The translations under genes and the position numbers were made by a program. DNA of 64,000 nucleotides from Ilyonectria destructans. Lineage: Eukaryota > Ascomycota > Sordariomycetes > Hypocreales > Nectriaceae. The DNA lies in assembly GCA_020740775.1 (NCBI GenBank), contig JAHEWK010000010.1, positions 1,922,001-1,986,000 on the forward strand. Direction: 5' to 3'. Below, in pieces: positions 20,324-31,143 of this stretch (within the stretch, counting starts at the first letter, position 1; each line of letters starts with the position of its first letter). The notes below the pieces were generated by a model. The model saw only the letters and a program-made list of their open reading frames with translations, was not told the DNA's origin and searched no databases.

Positions 20324-20975
20324 CCCTTTTTACTCTTTCTCTCCCGATTCTGTAGATCAAGGGAGAGCTCACTTCGGTTGTACTTACAATGAAGCTATGG
20401 GTCTTGAATCGGTGTTCTTACGTACATCACATTTTTTATATATAATATAGAGAAAACATTGGATGGATTCCATCTGAGTTGGGGTATCCCTCCGGAATAA
20501 GTCCACTTTTCCTGGCCAACTGATTTAGGATCTAGGGTAGCCTTCTTTCTGCCATTGTTTCCGCCTCCCTACTAATTAATTGGGATGGGATTAAGTAATA
20601 GGTTAAATTGAGACTTATTATAAGCTTATGTACTCATAGAATAAAACTCATCTAATTTCTACCTTCCTTTATCCCACTTAAACCTAGTAGAGTTATTGCA
20701 ACATCACAACACGTGGTACCTTAAGTTGAGAACCATGGATCCCAGGACCTACAACACGAATACCTCCGGTAAGAACGAAAATGACCAAAGTGTTTAATGT
20801 TCACCAATCAATTCAATTCGTATGTGCTTTTTTAGAGTACAGTGTTTGGCAATCTATGCCGTAAAAGTCATTTGCTCAAGGCAGCACTGCAAGCCTTGCT
20901 ACAAAATCTATGATACAAGAAAGTTTAAAGCCCATTACCGCAAATCCATATTTTTGTTGAATGTCCATCAATTCC
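20324..20975. other. Intergenic between convergent phosphoesterase and polygalacturonase genes
   Basis: Both neighbouring genes end into this 650-bp stretch. It is AT-rich in places (20430-20460, 20580-20640), fitting two 3' ends. No gene or RNA was recognised. Confidence 0.5.
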
Positions 20976-22550
20976 CTAAGAAGGGCAACCCGAGGAAGGG
21001 TAGTTGCAGCTACCGCCAGAGCTTCCTCCGGTGATGCTGACACCAGTGTAAGTGAAGTCAGAGCACGAGTCAGAGCCGCAGAGAACGTAGTAGTTGTAGG
21101 CGCTTCCGGTGGTAGTACCGGTGACATCCTCAAAGGTAATGTCAGAGATGGTGACGCCGTTGGTAGGCTCGCCAGTGGGACCGCCGTTGAGGTAGTCCTG
21201 CTGGACATCAATGCCGTACTTGGTGATTCCGGACATGGTGACGTTGCGGTAGGTGATGTTTGTGACGGAGCCAGTCTCGCCGCTGTTGCTCTTGATACGG
21301 GCGCCGTTCTGACTGTCGACGATCTGGGCATTGGCAAAGGTGACGGTGTCGACGGTGTTGTTGCTCTTTCCGCCAATGGAGCCAATGCTCAGGCCGTGGC
21401 CACCATAGCAGTAGATGCCATCGATGACAATGTTGGAGCCGGAAGTCACGGCGACACAGTCGTCCTGGTTGTGCACCCAGATGTTGGACATGGTGACGGT
21501 GTCAGAAGCGGAGATGTCGAAACCATCGGAATTGTGGGCAGCGGCTTCTCCATCACTGCTGTCGTTCGCCTCGTCACCGGCAGAGTTATCCAGAGTAATG
21601 TCGCTAACCTCCATGTTGTAGTTGTACTGCATGTAGAAGCAGTGGACAGGCCAGTCCTTGATGTTCAGGCCGGTGACCTTGGCGTTGTTGGTGTGCTTGA
21701 CAACGATGAAGTGGTTGGGCTTATCGCCTCCGCCGTTGGAGCCCTGGCCATCCCAGTAGGCAGCGCCGTTGCCCTCAATGACGTGATCGGAAGTTCCAGT
21801 AATGGTGATGTCATCACCAGAGATGACGATGGGGTCAAAGTCGGAGTCGACGGTGGTTCCGAAGGTGGTGGTTCCCGAGAAGGTGACAACAGCGCCGGTT
21901 TGGAGGCTCTCGAGATCCAGGGTCGAAGAAGCGGGCATGGAAAGGTTGTCGAGGACAATGTTGGTGCAGCTGGCGACGGCCGAGGAAAGCTGCGCGTACT
22001 CGGTGACGGTGCAAGCATTGGCATCTACGACGGCGGTGGTGTCGGCAATAGCAGCGGCCGAAGTTTCAACGGCGGCGGCAGAAGTCTCGACAGCAGCGAC
22101 AGAAGTCTCAACAGGGACAGAAGTCTCAACAGCAGCGACGGAGGTTTCAACAATAGCAGCCGGGGTGGTTGAAGTGACAAAGGTAACGAGCGTCGAAGGC
22201 GCGGCCGACGAAGAAACCGGAGCCGAGATGGAAACGGGCTCGTTCACGGGGGTGACAACTGAGGTGGCAACGACAACAGGAGTCGAAACAGCAGCAGTAG
22301 GAGCCTCGACGGCAGCTCCGCCGTAGCAAGAGCAGGCGCTCGAAAGGTGGCCGATGCTACCATCACAAGCAGACAGGAAGCCAGTCGGCACGGCGTCGGT
22401 GGCGGTGACTACGGCGGCAGTGAAAGTAGCACAGAAGCTCGCGGCATCGGCCGACGAGGAAACAAATGATCCAGCACAGGCGTGGGTGCGCCAGTTAGAG
22501 CAACCCAGAACAGACGGCACAGCCGCTGAGACGAGGTAGCAAGCCTTCAT
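20976..22550 (-). CDS. Endopolygalacturonase, GH28, with long N-terminal extension
   Basis: A single exon of 524 aa from the only in-frame ATG (22550). The N-terminus is a short secretion signal (MKACYLVSAAVPSVLG). A Cys-rich segment follows (residues 17-77), then a Ser/Thr/Ala/Val linker with repeated VETS(V/A)AA units (about 135-170). The catalytic part is a right-handed beta-helix with the GH28 signatures HNSDGFD (340-345 region), NQDDC (361-365), GGHGLSIGS (383-391) and RIKS (418-421), supplying the three Asp, the His and the Arg/Lys pair. The usual NTD reads NSD here, a tolerated change. It cuts alpha-1,4-galacturonan in pectin outside the cell. The extension resembles that of PgaD-type enzymes. 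A long antisense ORF over the gene is a shadow. Confidence 0.95.
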   Translation of the reverse strand: MKACYLVSAAVPSVLGCSNWRTHACAGSFVSSSADAASFCATFTAAVVTATDAVPTGFLSACDGSIGHLSSACSCYGGAAVEAPTAAVSTPVVVATSVVTPVNEPVSISAPVSSSAAPSTLVTFVTSTTPAAIVETSVAAVETSVPVETSVAAVETSAAAVETSAAAIADTTAVVDANACTVTEYAQLSSAVASCTNIVLDNLSMPASSTLDLESLQTGAVVTFSGTTTFGTTVDSDFDPIVISGDDITITGTSDHVIEGNGAAYWDGQGSNGGGDKPNHFIVVKHTNNAKVTGLNIKDWPVHCFYMQYNYNMEVSDITLDNSAGDEANDSSDGEAAAHNSDGFDISASDTVTMSNIWVHNQDDCVAVTSGSNIVIDGIYCYGGHGLSIGSIGGKSNNTVDTVTFANAQIVDSQNGARIKSNSGETGSVTNITYRNVTMSGITKYGIDVQQDYLNGGPTGEPTNGVTISDITFEDVTGTTTGSAYNYYVLCGSDSCSDFTYTGVSITGGSSGGSCNYPSSGCPS

Positions 22551-25500
22551 GGTGAAAAGAGCGATAAAAAGAATGAATGCGGTAAGGCGAAAGAATGTGA
22601 ATGAACGAATGAATGACAAACGATAGAACCAGAAAAGACAATACTGAAGAGCAACAAAAAGCCGTTTCAGTCTCGAGACGATGATATCAGATATATCAAC
22701 TCATCAGCTCTCGATGAAGCTGCACGGAACTCGGCACCGGAGCTCCACTATTTGTTCCGGGATACCGGCTCGAGCGGGATAGCGGCCATGGGGCAGTGGC
22801 CCCAAAACCGCGTTTCCACTGCCCCTTGGCATCATTTCCCTCTTTTCATCTGTTTCAAGGCGTGCGGCGCGTGTCCCACGATGGCGATGGCGATGGCGCT
22901 TGTGCTAGCCGGGCTTTAATAACCCACGAATAACCGGCCAGCCTACAGGTTCCATTGGGCATTCTGGAGAGATCGCCTGCGTGGCCGATGCAGGTCCGTC
23001 GCTTCCAAACTGTGGGGCGGCGTGGTGCTACGCTGTTCAGGGTATAGACACCGCTGCGTCCGCGTACTGGCCGATTCAATGACGCGGCGTTGCTTTTAAA
23101 TAGAGGGATTGTGGTCAATGGAGACTAGCTTGGTGGGCGTATCGAGGGCAGACCTGGGTCGAATCAAGGCTGCGACGACTTGTCAGAAATCGAGGATATC
23201 ATGATCAAATGAGCGACCGCAAATATCTTCCTTGGGCCTAGTGAGATGATCTGATTGATAGATTATCAATCTTGTGGTTGGTTGCTGTACGAAAGCTATC
23301 TCGACATCCCCTGAGCTTACTGCCATCTCCACAAGTGGTGCATATTCTGCTTCCTGTGCAGCTTGCAAATACCCACTCTGCCCCCTCAACTTTACTTATC
23401 CTGCAGGAACGGCGTGATGTACACAACCTCCCTTCTCCTGATGTTCTTGACATCCATCCGTATTAGCGTCGATATTAAGCGTTCGTCGCGTGTGGCGAAC
23501 AAGCTTTCCATGCCATGCTCATGTGGAGCTCGCTGGGACTACGTACTCTGCTGGTGCCAATCGACGCCGCCCTTTCCGCGTACAGACTGTTTTAATTACC
23601 GACACTCCGTCGAAACATGGGGGGATGGTAGCCTGTGGATTGGTGGAAGAGCTTCTTAGGCCGAAACTAAGGTCACGAAAGCTTAAGGCCAATTTAAGTC
23701 AAGCCTGGCCCTTGAAACAGCAAAGTGACGTAGATAGACACATTGGATTCCCTCACCGCGCATGTAGGATGAAGATCTTTGGCCAATACCAATCCTGATA
23801 AGCTCTGTATTTCTGGCTAAAGCTTGCCTACAAAATATGGGAAGAGGAATATGGGTCGGTGGTGGTTCGGAATTATCTGGGACGAGGCTGCATCAATGTA
23901 TTTTTGAAAAGACACCGAGTGCACATGTGGAGAACTGTACCGTCGAGCCCTCTCCCAAAAACGCGACAGTCGGACACGTGTCTGGGGAGGCTCTGGAATA
24001 AAGAAGATGATAACGAACGACCTGTGATGGCCCAGCGGGTTGTGGCCCCGAGATCAACGAGATTCTAAATTAGTACAAGGCAATGAATGCGAGAGTCACC
24101 GAAGTTACTCGTCAGTTCGAGTACAGTTAAGCTTAGGTGGCTAGTGAACTCTGAAAGGAGTAGTCTATGCTTAAGCCAATCCCAAAAAAAAAACCCTCAC
24201 TAGTGTCGGCCCGCCTTCCGACTCTGACAAAGATACATCAATGAAGCACATTATAAATCTAGATGCATATGTTAAAGGATTTGATTTCTGGAATCAACGA
24301 ACTATATTTAGAACTGCCAGCATTCTCTGTAAGCTTGGAAATGGCTTCCAAAGGGGGCTATGAAAAACGTGCCGTGGAGTTAGTAAGCACTTTAATTCAC
24401 GGCTAGTGACATTGTAGTGTTTCCTTCCCTGCGGCTATTGATCAACGTCTCAATTAAACTGGTGTTTGATGCTATTATTAAATGGTGTTCAGCTTGGGTT
24501 TTTTAAGAACATCGGATCATCGACCGAAGTACACCAGACCGTGGTATCCCAGTTCCCATCACGGCGAAATGAGGAAGTCTAGACGAGACGTGCACCCCTC
24601 TCGGCACTAAGATGCCGGCCAAGCCGCGTTCTTTCTGACAGGTGCATAATATCAGCTATGGCAAAATTTAAGGCTACCCAATAACCTTGTCTGGATCTTA
24701 GAGGCCTCCTCGGGGACCAATGTAAGAACCGGATTGTCGGGGCTCAGCCTTAGCCAAGTTGCTGTAAGCGTAAGCGATTGGGCCACGGTCAGCTTACGCT
24801 CCTTCGGATTTATGTTCTTCATAGAAGACCCGCAAATCAATCCGCTCAAATTAAACAAGAAAGCGACTAGTCTGTACTAGGTCTACTCCAAGTTATGAGT
24901 CCCAAGCATTTGTCACGGCGAGTCAGCTTGAACTCGGCTGTCTTCACCGGCTTCAACATTCCTCTTCACGGACTGTGCTCATTATGTCAAACCGTAAATG
25001 TCGAAATAGCTTGTAGTTGAACTGAATATTTAGTTTGCAAAGGGCCTTTTGCAAGGCCAGGACCACCTATTCCTTTTTTCAGCAGCGTTACTTAGGACAA
25101 GCGGCTGAGGTCCCCGATCTTAGCACACTCTTAGGCCCCGCCTGCAACACTGCTAGTTCTTCTTCATATTTGTCAGTGCAGCGCCCCCAAATTCTATTGC
25201 TACCTCGTGGGCATCTAACGGCATCGCGAGAAGCTATCTCGGTGGTGCCGGGCAGCCATGCTGTGGCGGCCCCAGTGTGAAGCTTACTACTACCGCCTCA
25301 ACGCCTCTGGGAGTTCATGTCAGACACTTAAATCTCACTCGCGGGATTGACAGCACCCGACAGACGCTATGAGTTCTTGCCATCGTCTAGTCTAAGTCAT
25401 GTTGAGAGTCGACTAAAGTTGCGTATATAAACAATTGCATATCCTTTCCTTTGCAGTCCTTCCACAGATCACAGATCCACACAATCATCTCTCTCTTCCG

Positions 25501-25551
25501 CACACTGTTCTTTCTTATCTCTTTACTTTATCGATTACTCTTTTCGCAAGC
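22551..25551. other. Long intergenic region, no gene recognised
   Basis: Three kilobases between two divergently transcribed genes for secreted proteins. ORFs are short, mutually overlapping and without recognisable motifs. A TATATAAA box at 25424-25431 lies about 120 bp upstream of the gene starting at 25552. No tRNA-like cloverleaf was noticed, but a proper scan was not possible by eye. Confidence 0.5.
25424..25431 (+). promoter_or_regulatory. TATA box of the 25552 gene
   Basis: TATATAAA located about 120 bp upstream of the start codon, followed by a pyrimidine-rich CTTTCC/TCTCTCTTCC leader typical of highly expressed fungal genes. Confidence 0.5.
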
Positions 25552-27403
25552 ATGTTCACCAAGCTTTTTACTCCCGCGGTGGCCTCACTGGCTGGCCTCT
25601 CGAGCCTCATCGGCGTTGTCACTGCTCGACCATTCCAGGCTGTCACCGAGTCCCTTGTGGCTCGTGATACCGCCATGGCGGTCCTGTCTCCCATGACCAA
25701 CTGGGGCGGTATTGGCGCCGATCCAAATGCCGAGCTGTATGACTATGACGTCTTTTACTGGTCCAATGGAAGTAAGGAGAATCTAAATCACTTATTTATG
25801 CTACAAATTACTAATAAGCACTAGATGTCGTCGCGAACTTGACCTGCTCCGGTGGCAAAGACCACAAGATGCTCAATGTTGCCCGAATGGGCGATAATGT
25901 CCAGGCATTGGACTGCTCGAACCCCGGAGAGCTGACCATGACCTTTAAGGACATGGCGGCAAAGGAATCCGCCAAAGATGATTGGAAGTGGGTTGATGAG
26001 AAGAAAGCGCACACCATGGTCTTGGTTGTCGATGGAGGCGATTGCGGCGGCCCCGACGGCAGAAAGCAGTACGCAATCTCCAGCATCAACTACGATAGCT
26101 CCAATCCCACGGCCACCTTTTGCAGCAAGCCAACTACCTGGGACGACTTTGTCGAAGACTACACCCTTAGAGTCAAATCCGGAGCTTTTGATGAAGACGA
26201 CAAGAGTTTGGCGAAACGAATTGGCGGCAGCGGTTCTATCAGCATCGCCAATGACTTTTCCAAGAACCTGTTCTCTCAAGACTTCGGCGGTGTCACGCTC
26301 AGTGTGGACTGCGCTCACTGCGCTACCACTGGATCCATCGACTTTGACTTCCAAATTGGCCTATTTGATGGCCTCACCGGCTCCATCGTTGCTAGGAACG
26401 GTCTCGGTGCCAGCGTTGGCCTCGGAGTTACGGCTTCTGGTGAACTCACCTCCCCCGTCGATATCGCTTCCATCAGGCTCCTCAACCTCCCTCTGACTCC
26501 CATTTCAATTGCCGGAGTCGCTACCTTTGGTCCTGAGATCAATGTTGATGCCGTTGCCGGTCTCTCAGCGGTCTCTGGTCAGGTTTCAGCTGACTTTGGC
26601 GTTGCCATGGTTATCCCCGACGGCACTACCCTCCGCGTTGGAGGTGACTCCGACGCCATCAACCCGCAGTTCAACAAGATTGGTCCCACCATCAGCGCTT
26701 CAGTCCAGGTCACCGCCAGCCTGGGCCCTGTCGTCACCTTCGACATTGCTGCCACGGTCTTCGGCAAGGGTCTCGTTGCTGGTCTCGGCCTCGCCGCCCC
26801 GAAGCTCGACGCTACACTGACTGCCTCGGCGTCAAGCGCTGGCGGCGTCTGCGGTAATAGCAATGCCATTGCTGGTGTGGAGCTTGATGTCAACGTTGGC
26901 GTTGAGCTCAACATCTTTGGCGGCTTCGGATCTGCCGCTGATCAGCCCAACGCGAAGAACATCTTCAGCACCAGCACCCCTATCTTTGATGACTGCCTCG
27001 TTCTTACCACTGGAAACAACCAGGGAAACATCAACGGAAACGATGGCAGTCGCCCCAAGGTCGGAACTGCTACCTATAGCGATGGCTCTCAGTCTGACCT
27101 CTTCAATTCTGGAGCAAACTCCGATGACACTCCTATCAACCCATTGTCTGACAACCAAGACATCCGCACCGTCACCATCGATAGCAACACCGGACTTGCT
27201 TCGTGTGCTCTTTTCACAGCTTTCGACGCCACCAATGGATGCGTGGGTAATTTCTTCCTCAATGTCGACGCCGGAACTTCGTAAGCATACCCCTTCATTT
27301 CCAAGCTTGGCGAAACGTTGATGCTAACTACCACATTAGAGCAGATATTCCATCAGACTTGGCCAAGAGTGTTCTCTGCATGAGGTGTCCTAATGTGTTG
27401 TAA
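25552..27403 (+). CDS. Large secreted protein of unknown function (DUF7029/DUF7223-like)
   Basis: Exons join(25552..25771,25825..27280,27340..27403); introns GTAAGG...CACTAG and GTAAGC...CATTAG, the second with a perfect TGCTAAC branch point; 579 aa. A signal peptide (MFTKLFTPAVASLAGLSSLI, cleavage near the ARPFQ site) leads the protein. The N-terminal third contains NLTCSGGKDHKML and CSNPGELTMTF; a KR site follows near residue 202. The middle is beta-rich with repeated GL/GLGAS..GLGV segments and few Cys, recalling the DUF7029 plus DUF7223 architecture of fungal secreted proteins (family names given from memory, not tested). The final exon ends in CMRCP, adding a paired-Cys tail. There is a good TATA box upstream. 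The role is unknown; a cell-surface or extracellular structural function is a guess. Confidence 0.85.
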
Positions 27404-27713
27404 ATGGTATATTAAAATAGTTTGCACGGTGCCCAATATTTCATTCATGGTAGATAGCATTAACCAAGATGTCTTTTTTCATTTAATATTTGATCTAGAG
27501 CAGTTAGAGTATGGCTACAAGCAAGTTGCAGCAGAATGAAGCTACAACTCATTATCACTGTACTAGTGTGGTAAATCGTTGTAAGGTCCTCGTGCTGTTT
27601 TGGCTCCACCCTGTCAACCGAATCCCCGTTTGCGCCTTCAAGTCTCAAGGTTAGAGTCAAGGTTGAAATAGACGCTAGTTTGAAGCGGGACTAAGGAGTG
27701 TATCCCAGTGCCA
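27404..27713. other. Intergenic between convergent genes
   Basis: A 310-bp stretch holding the 3' ends of the two convergent genes. Nothing else was recognised. Confidence 0.5.
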
Positions 27714-30251
27714 TTACATCAAGTACACTATAAGACTATGAATACTCCAAAAGAAAGAAATACAAAAGAAACTTGATAAGTATGTTAAAAGAGGCTCAGA
27801 GAAGATTGGGATAGAATGCTTTAACGGAAGTAAGGAAAGCCACCATATAAAGAAAACAGTAACCTTTATCCGCTTTTGACGTAATATGGGAGTAGACCGA
27901 TTTTCAAACCATAATTCTATAAAAAACCAAACCATCTGACAACAGGTGATAAAACCAGACCAAAAGGCAATGTTCTGGAAAATGCCATCAACCCAATTCC
28001 AATTAAAAAATAAAAACAGTACACCTATAATTCCGCCAATACTTATAGCACTTACCATAAGTTGTATAATAGCTGCCACTAGCAGCTTGACAGGCTTAAC
28101 ACTGACTGAGGTATGCTGACTAGACAGATTAAAGATAGACAAGATGACAAAAAGTATGTAGGCGATAACCAAAATAGGAAGCCTTTTTGCTTTTAAACGG
28201 TCCATGAGAAATTGATATGTTTGCGTTTTAAGAATCGCCAGGAAACCCAAAAAGTGAAGAGAAGATGATATCCACTTCTGCAACTTTAACTTTGATAGCC
28301 ATAAACACAATAACGCCCACAGAAGCTGAAAGACAGGCTGAAAGACAAAAGCTTCAAGTGCTAATGATGATGCAAGTGAGCTGGGTTTACCCAAGTCGAA
28401 AATAACAAGAGATATACCAAAGTTAAAATATGACCAGGCCGCGAGAAAGACTACACCTTGAAAATAACCGGAGTTTTCATATTGAACTCTAGTTGCATCT
28501 ACAGAGAGGCCCTGATGAGAGTCGGAATGTATGCCATTCGGTTGGGAGTCATCTGAATCACTAGTTAGATGCAATCAATCTAGATAGAAACTTAACGAGT
28601 AGAAAGTGTGTGAGAGCACAGCAAAGCACATATGAACGCTATGGTGGATTGGTGCCTGAACGATAAGATGCGAGATACTACATTCATATATGTTTTAGTT
28701 TTAATTAATGCGGGTGAGGACTTGCTTTGGGTGTATTCAATCCCTTCTGTCCTACCATGTGTGTTGACAGTATGCATCTCTGTAAGCTCATGATTCACCT
28801 CATGGACACCTTTGATGTAGTTAGCAAACTTCTTGAAAAATAGGATCAGTCAGATCATAAACGCTTCGGTAGCTAAATTGAACACAATTCGTTTTGACTA
28901 AAGATGCCATACCAGAGTTAGATTCAGGCGGGTTTCGACTTGCGAAATAGTCTATGATATGTACCACCATCGACAACAGTGGTGCGATCAGTAATACCAA
29001 GGGAAGTACTTGGCCAAATGTCCAGGTGTTTTCGCCACCGGGACTGTGACCTCGAGTAGAGAAAATCCTGCTGGTTCCCCATGCCGCAGAAAACACCAAC
29101 CAGAACACCTATTCACCGACGCTGTTAGTTGTAGAATACATTGTATAGATTTCCTTGGGCTCACCTCTGAAAATAGGGAAGTAAGAAGATCCAGTTGTAC
29201 GTGGAGGACCTGGAATGCGGCGATTGAAATGGGTTCCAGGGTAATACTGAGCATTATCCTTAGAACTGACTGGCTAAGGTCAGGGTTCCAATTCTCTAAA
29301 CGAGATGCTGACTGTTCCTTAAGTGTAGAGGCCATTCCACGCAGGCTGTTTGCGAGACCAGACCGCATCTTAGCCAAACGAATCAAGTATCCGTAAATCA
29401 AAATGAGTACAGAAATCAGCATGGACTGAAATGCAAACGTGTCGCTATCCACCCCTGGCCTATAAGAACAGACTGCATAGCTATTGGCTGTGTTAACCAA
29501 GTCGTACTTTTCGTCATGTTGATCATAGTCGTTTGCCCATGTAAAGTGTGACGTTGGGATCATGGCTACAATCAACAAGATCAACATAATGAGCATTGCT
29601 ACTACTCTCCAGGTTTTCTCGGTTGGATGATTATGAAGGTAGTGCCGTAGAAATGTAAGTGCCGCAAGGTGTGTGACTGAGGCAAACCAGGCGAGGTGAA
29701 CGATAGTTTGCCAGTGATATTCAGATAACCGGCATTGAAGGGTGGTATAGCCACTCACTAGAATAGCTATACCTGTGAAAATCTGGATGTCTGCAAACAT
29801 CAAAATACACTGCGAATGATAAGCAACCAGAATATAAAAATATGAAGCTGTGATTATCGACCTTGTTGAGCGTAGACTCAAGCTGGCCTGCCCGAGAGCC
29901 AGCAAATCTTGACGAGATGACTTGCATGGAAGTCCCCCTGCGAAAGGCGTAAAGAAATGCGCGATCAACTGGATTCGGGTATTGGGTTTCAGTCGTCATA
30001 TCATTCATCGGGCGAAAAGGATCCAAGTCTGGGTTGTGGAAGACGAGATAGAATATCGTGAGGAAGGCGACTACCATAAAGGAAGTAATCAAAAAGCTGA
30101 GGATGACCTGTATTTTCTTCACGTTAGTTTATAAATTCGAGTATATATTCGGCGTCTTACGTACACCTAGGCCTGCGATGTCACCATACGGCTCGAGCTC
30201 TCCTGGTGTTTCATCGCACGAGTATGCGCATGCATCTTGACTGCTAGCCAT
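27714..30251 (-). CDS. Polytopic membrane protein of unknown function
   Basis: Proposed exons complement(join(27714..28552,28597..28831,28899..29108,29165..29809,29862..30107,30165..30251)), 753 aa. The first three introns have strong signals (for example GTACGT...ATACAG and GTGAGC...GAATAG) and exact phase. The last two (28832..28898 and 28553..28596) were chosen because they keep the frame open and are less certain. The protein has about a dozen hydrophobic helices, such as VILSFLITSFMVVAFLTIFY, MLIMLILLIVAMIP and VLPLVLLIAPLLSMVVHIID. An acidic loop lies between the two halves. No transporter signature, repeat or enzyme motif was recognised. The sequence is more AT-rich than its neighbours. 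It looks like one of the lineage-specific fungal integral membrane proteins. Confidence 0.75.
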
Positions 30252-31143
30252 TGTCTGCTGGGTAAAGATAGTACCGACAAGGGTTGTGTGATAGCTAGTA
30301 GCGTAAATCAGCATATAATAGAGATTTTATGCAAGTGAAAGGTGGGTTTGGGTTGGTATTGAATCAGATCGACTAAGTGACGGCAGACTGGTTGAGACAC
30401 AGACGAGGTAGATTGAGGGAATAAAGTGAACAAAATACGTTTTTCAACTTCAACTGAGGTGCGGGGAAATGTAAGACATGACTAACAGCGATTCTATGTC
30501 TCAAATTCGCCCATCCAGTTGGTGGATGAGGACAAGGCTGCGTCCACAGCATGAGAGGAGGCCGGACAGGAATAATATATCTCCGTTCACTCCGGGACAG
30601 GATCGCCGAAACCCCTTTTATAGCAACTACACGCACAAGATCGTTGATAAATACAAATTGGACATAGCATTGTGTTTGAAACTATTACTATCCCGAGTAG
30701 ATAGAATGGCACCCGAGTTGGCACAATCTTTCATCGGCCTTCGCCACCATCTTGAACCACTAGCTCCAAAATCCACGATTGTATCGGTACCTGGGAATTC
30801 CGAGCAACGGCGGAAAGTTAGCATAAAATAGATAAGCCACGGGCAGATAACAAAAGGATTATAATAATTGGCTCATTTGACCCTCTCTCTAGTTCGTACA
30901 CAGATGTTTCGCGCCCCATAGCTATGACAGCGTCGATACTTTTACTTTTCTTACTAACAACACACAGAACCATCTGAGATGCAGAGCACCTGGCCTGGGC
31001 TAAGAAGTCCGCCGTGGAGATTATCAAACCTAAAAAGGAGGACGAATAAAGATAAGTGAGTGTATATAAAACATTTGACGATAACCAATCTCAATCTCCG
31101 CATATCCATTAGTCGTTTATTTTCATTCCGTCATTAATGACCA
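30252..31143. other. Intergenic, no gene recognised
   Basis: About 890 bp upstream of the membrane-protein gene and downstream of the mucin-like gene. One plus-strand ORF (30478-30831) has no recognisable features and is probably chance. Confidence 0.45.

Noticed and set aside
20961..22172. 403-codon plus-strand ORF over the polygalacturonase gene
   Set aside because: Antisense to a clear GH28 coding exon; its Val/Gly/Asp-rich composition is the mirror of the codon bias of the real gene.
30478..30831. 117-codon plus-strand ORF
   Set aside because: No recognisable domain, no splice-compatible partner exons.
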